Of a stretch of DNA of 34,113 nucleotides, positions 33,978 through 34,113 are shown one piece after another. This DNA comes from an uncultured Paludibacter sp. (GTDB lineage Bacteria; Bacteroidota; Bacteroidia; Bacteroidales; Paludibacteraceae). The stretch is taken from contig CALFXE010000072.1 of the NCBI GenBank assembly GCA_937927845.1, forward strand, positions 1 through 34,113, in the 5' to 3' direction. The stretch's first letter is position 1; every line of letters begins with the position of its first letter. The position numbers were made by a program, and so were the translations under genes. A model generated the notes under the pieces. It was not told the origin of the DNA and made no database searches. It worked only from the letters and a program-made list of their open reading frames with translations.

Positions 33978-34113
33978 AAACTAAAATTATATAACATGAA
34001 ATCACCGGATTAAACCAATAATCAGTCACTAATTACTAATCACTAATCACTATAATAGCCAATCACTAAAACTTATACAAATTGATTACTTTAAAGAAGA
34101 CCTTAGTTTACAA

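Noticed and set aside
1..34113. tRNA or rRNA genes
   Set aside because: No cloverleaf-like or rRNA-like stretch was noticed on either strand by eye; a covariance-model scan was not possible.

Overview
The window looks like chromosome from an AT-rich member of the Bacteroidota, most likely order Bacteroidales. The evidence is the DUF4837, golvesin/amidase and long M3-peptidase genes, the many short SpII signal peptides, several upstream boxes matching the Bacteroidota -7 consensus TAnnTTTG, and above all a long tandem array of '6-bladed beta-propeller' lipoproteins. No taxon was searched; this is family knowledge plus sequence reading.

Left part (1-15.6 kb), ordinary genes plus a Fic pair. 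A palindromic repeat (94-212) is followed on the minus strand by two class II Fic proteins and a GH13 glycogen branching enzyme. A DUF2461 gene and pheS diverge from a shared promoter region, and pheS converges on pdxA across a hairpin terminator. On the minus strand seven closely spaced genes follow: M3 metallopeptidase lipoprotein, polytopic membrane protein, YqaA/DedA-type membrane protein, an Amidase_2 amidase, a 1012-aa amidase with an inserted golvesin-like domain (4-bp ATGA overlap), DUF4837 lipoprotein and pdxA.

Right part (15.8-34.1 kb), the propeller array, all plus strand. Nine intact genes encode 360-504 aa lipoproteins that share an N-terminal LET...LIG segment, a GPGEY/GPDEY signature near residue 100-130, and mostly a C-terminal DNP-hydrophobic-aromatic tail. 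Embedded with them are a 738-aa TlpA-like thioredoxin protein (WCGPC) and a secreted FGE/SUMF1-fold protein. Between the intact genes lie at least six remnants that are not obvious as open frames: two N-plus-C fusions with deleted middles, an internal fragment, a C-terminal fragment, an N-terminal stub and one truncated, frameshifted copy. The locus therefore looks like a gene family that expands and decays by recombination.

The array is divided by three copies of a 150-180 bp leader (15789, 25409, 33800). Each copy carries two TTTTGTGCCAAAA-type interrupted palindromes exactly 21 bp apart and a TAAATTTG-like -7 box exactly 45 bp after the second. The first two copies precede runs of propeller genes; the third lies just before the right edge and predicts another operon outside the window. 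The second operon ends at a clear hairpin terminator (32886-32916).

The last 1.3 kb has no credible gene. It holds a GC-richer 406-bp fold-back element with perfect 35-bp terminal inverted repeats, an inverted partial copy of its core, and five 23-bp tandem repeats that each contain a small hairpin. The best candidate for an undescribed system is the co-regulated propeller/TlpA/FGE array. Its biochemical role cannot be read from the sequence.
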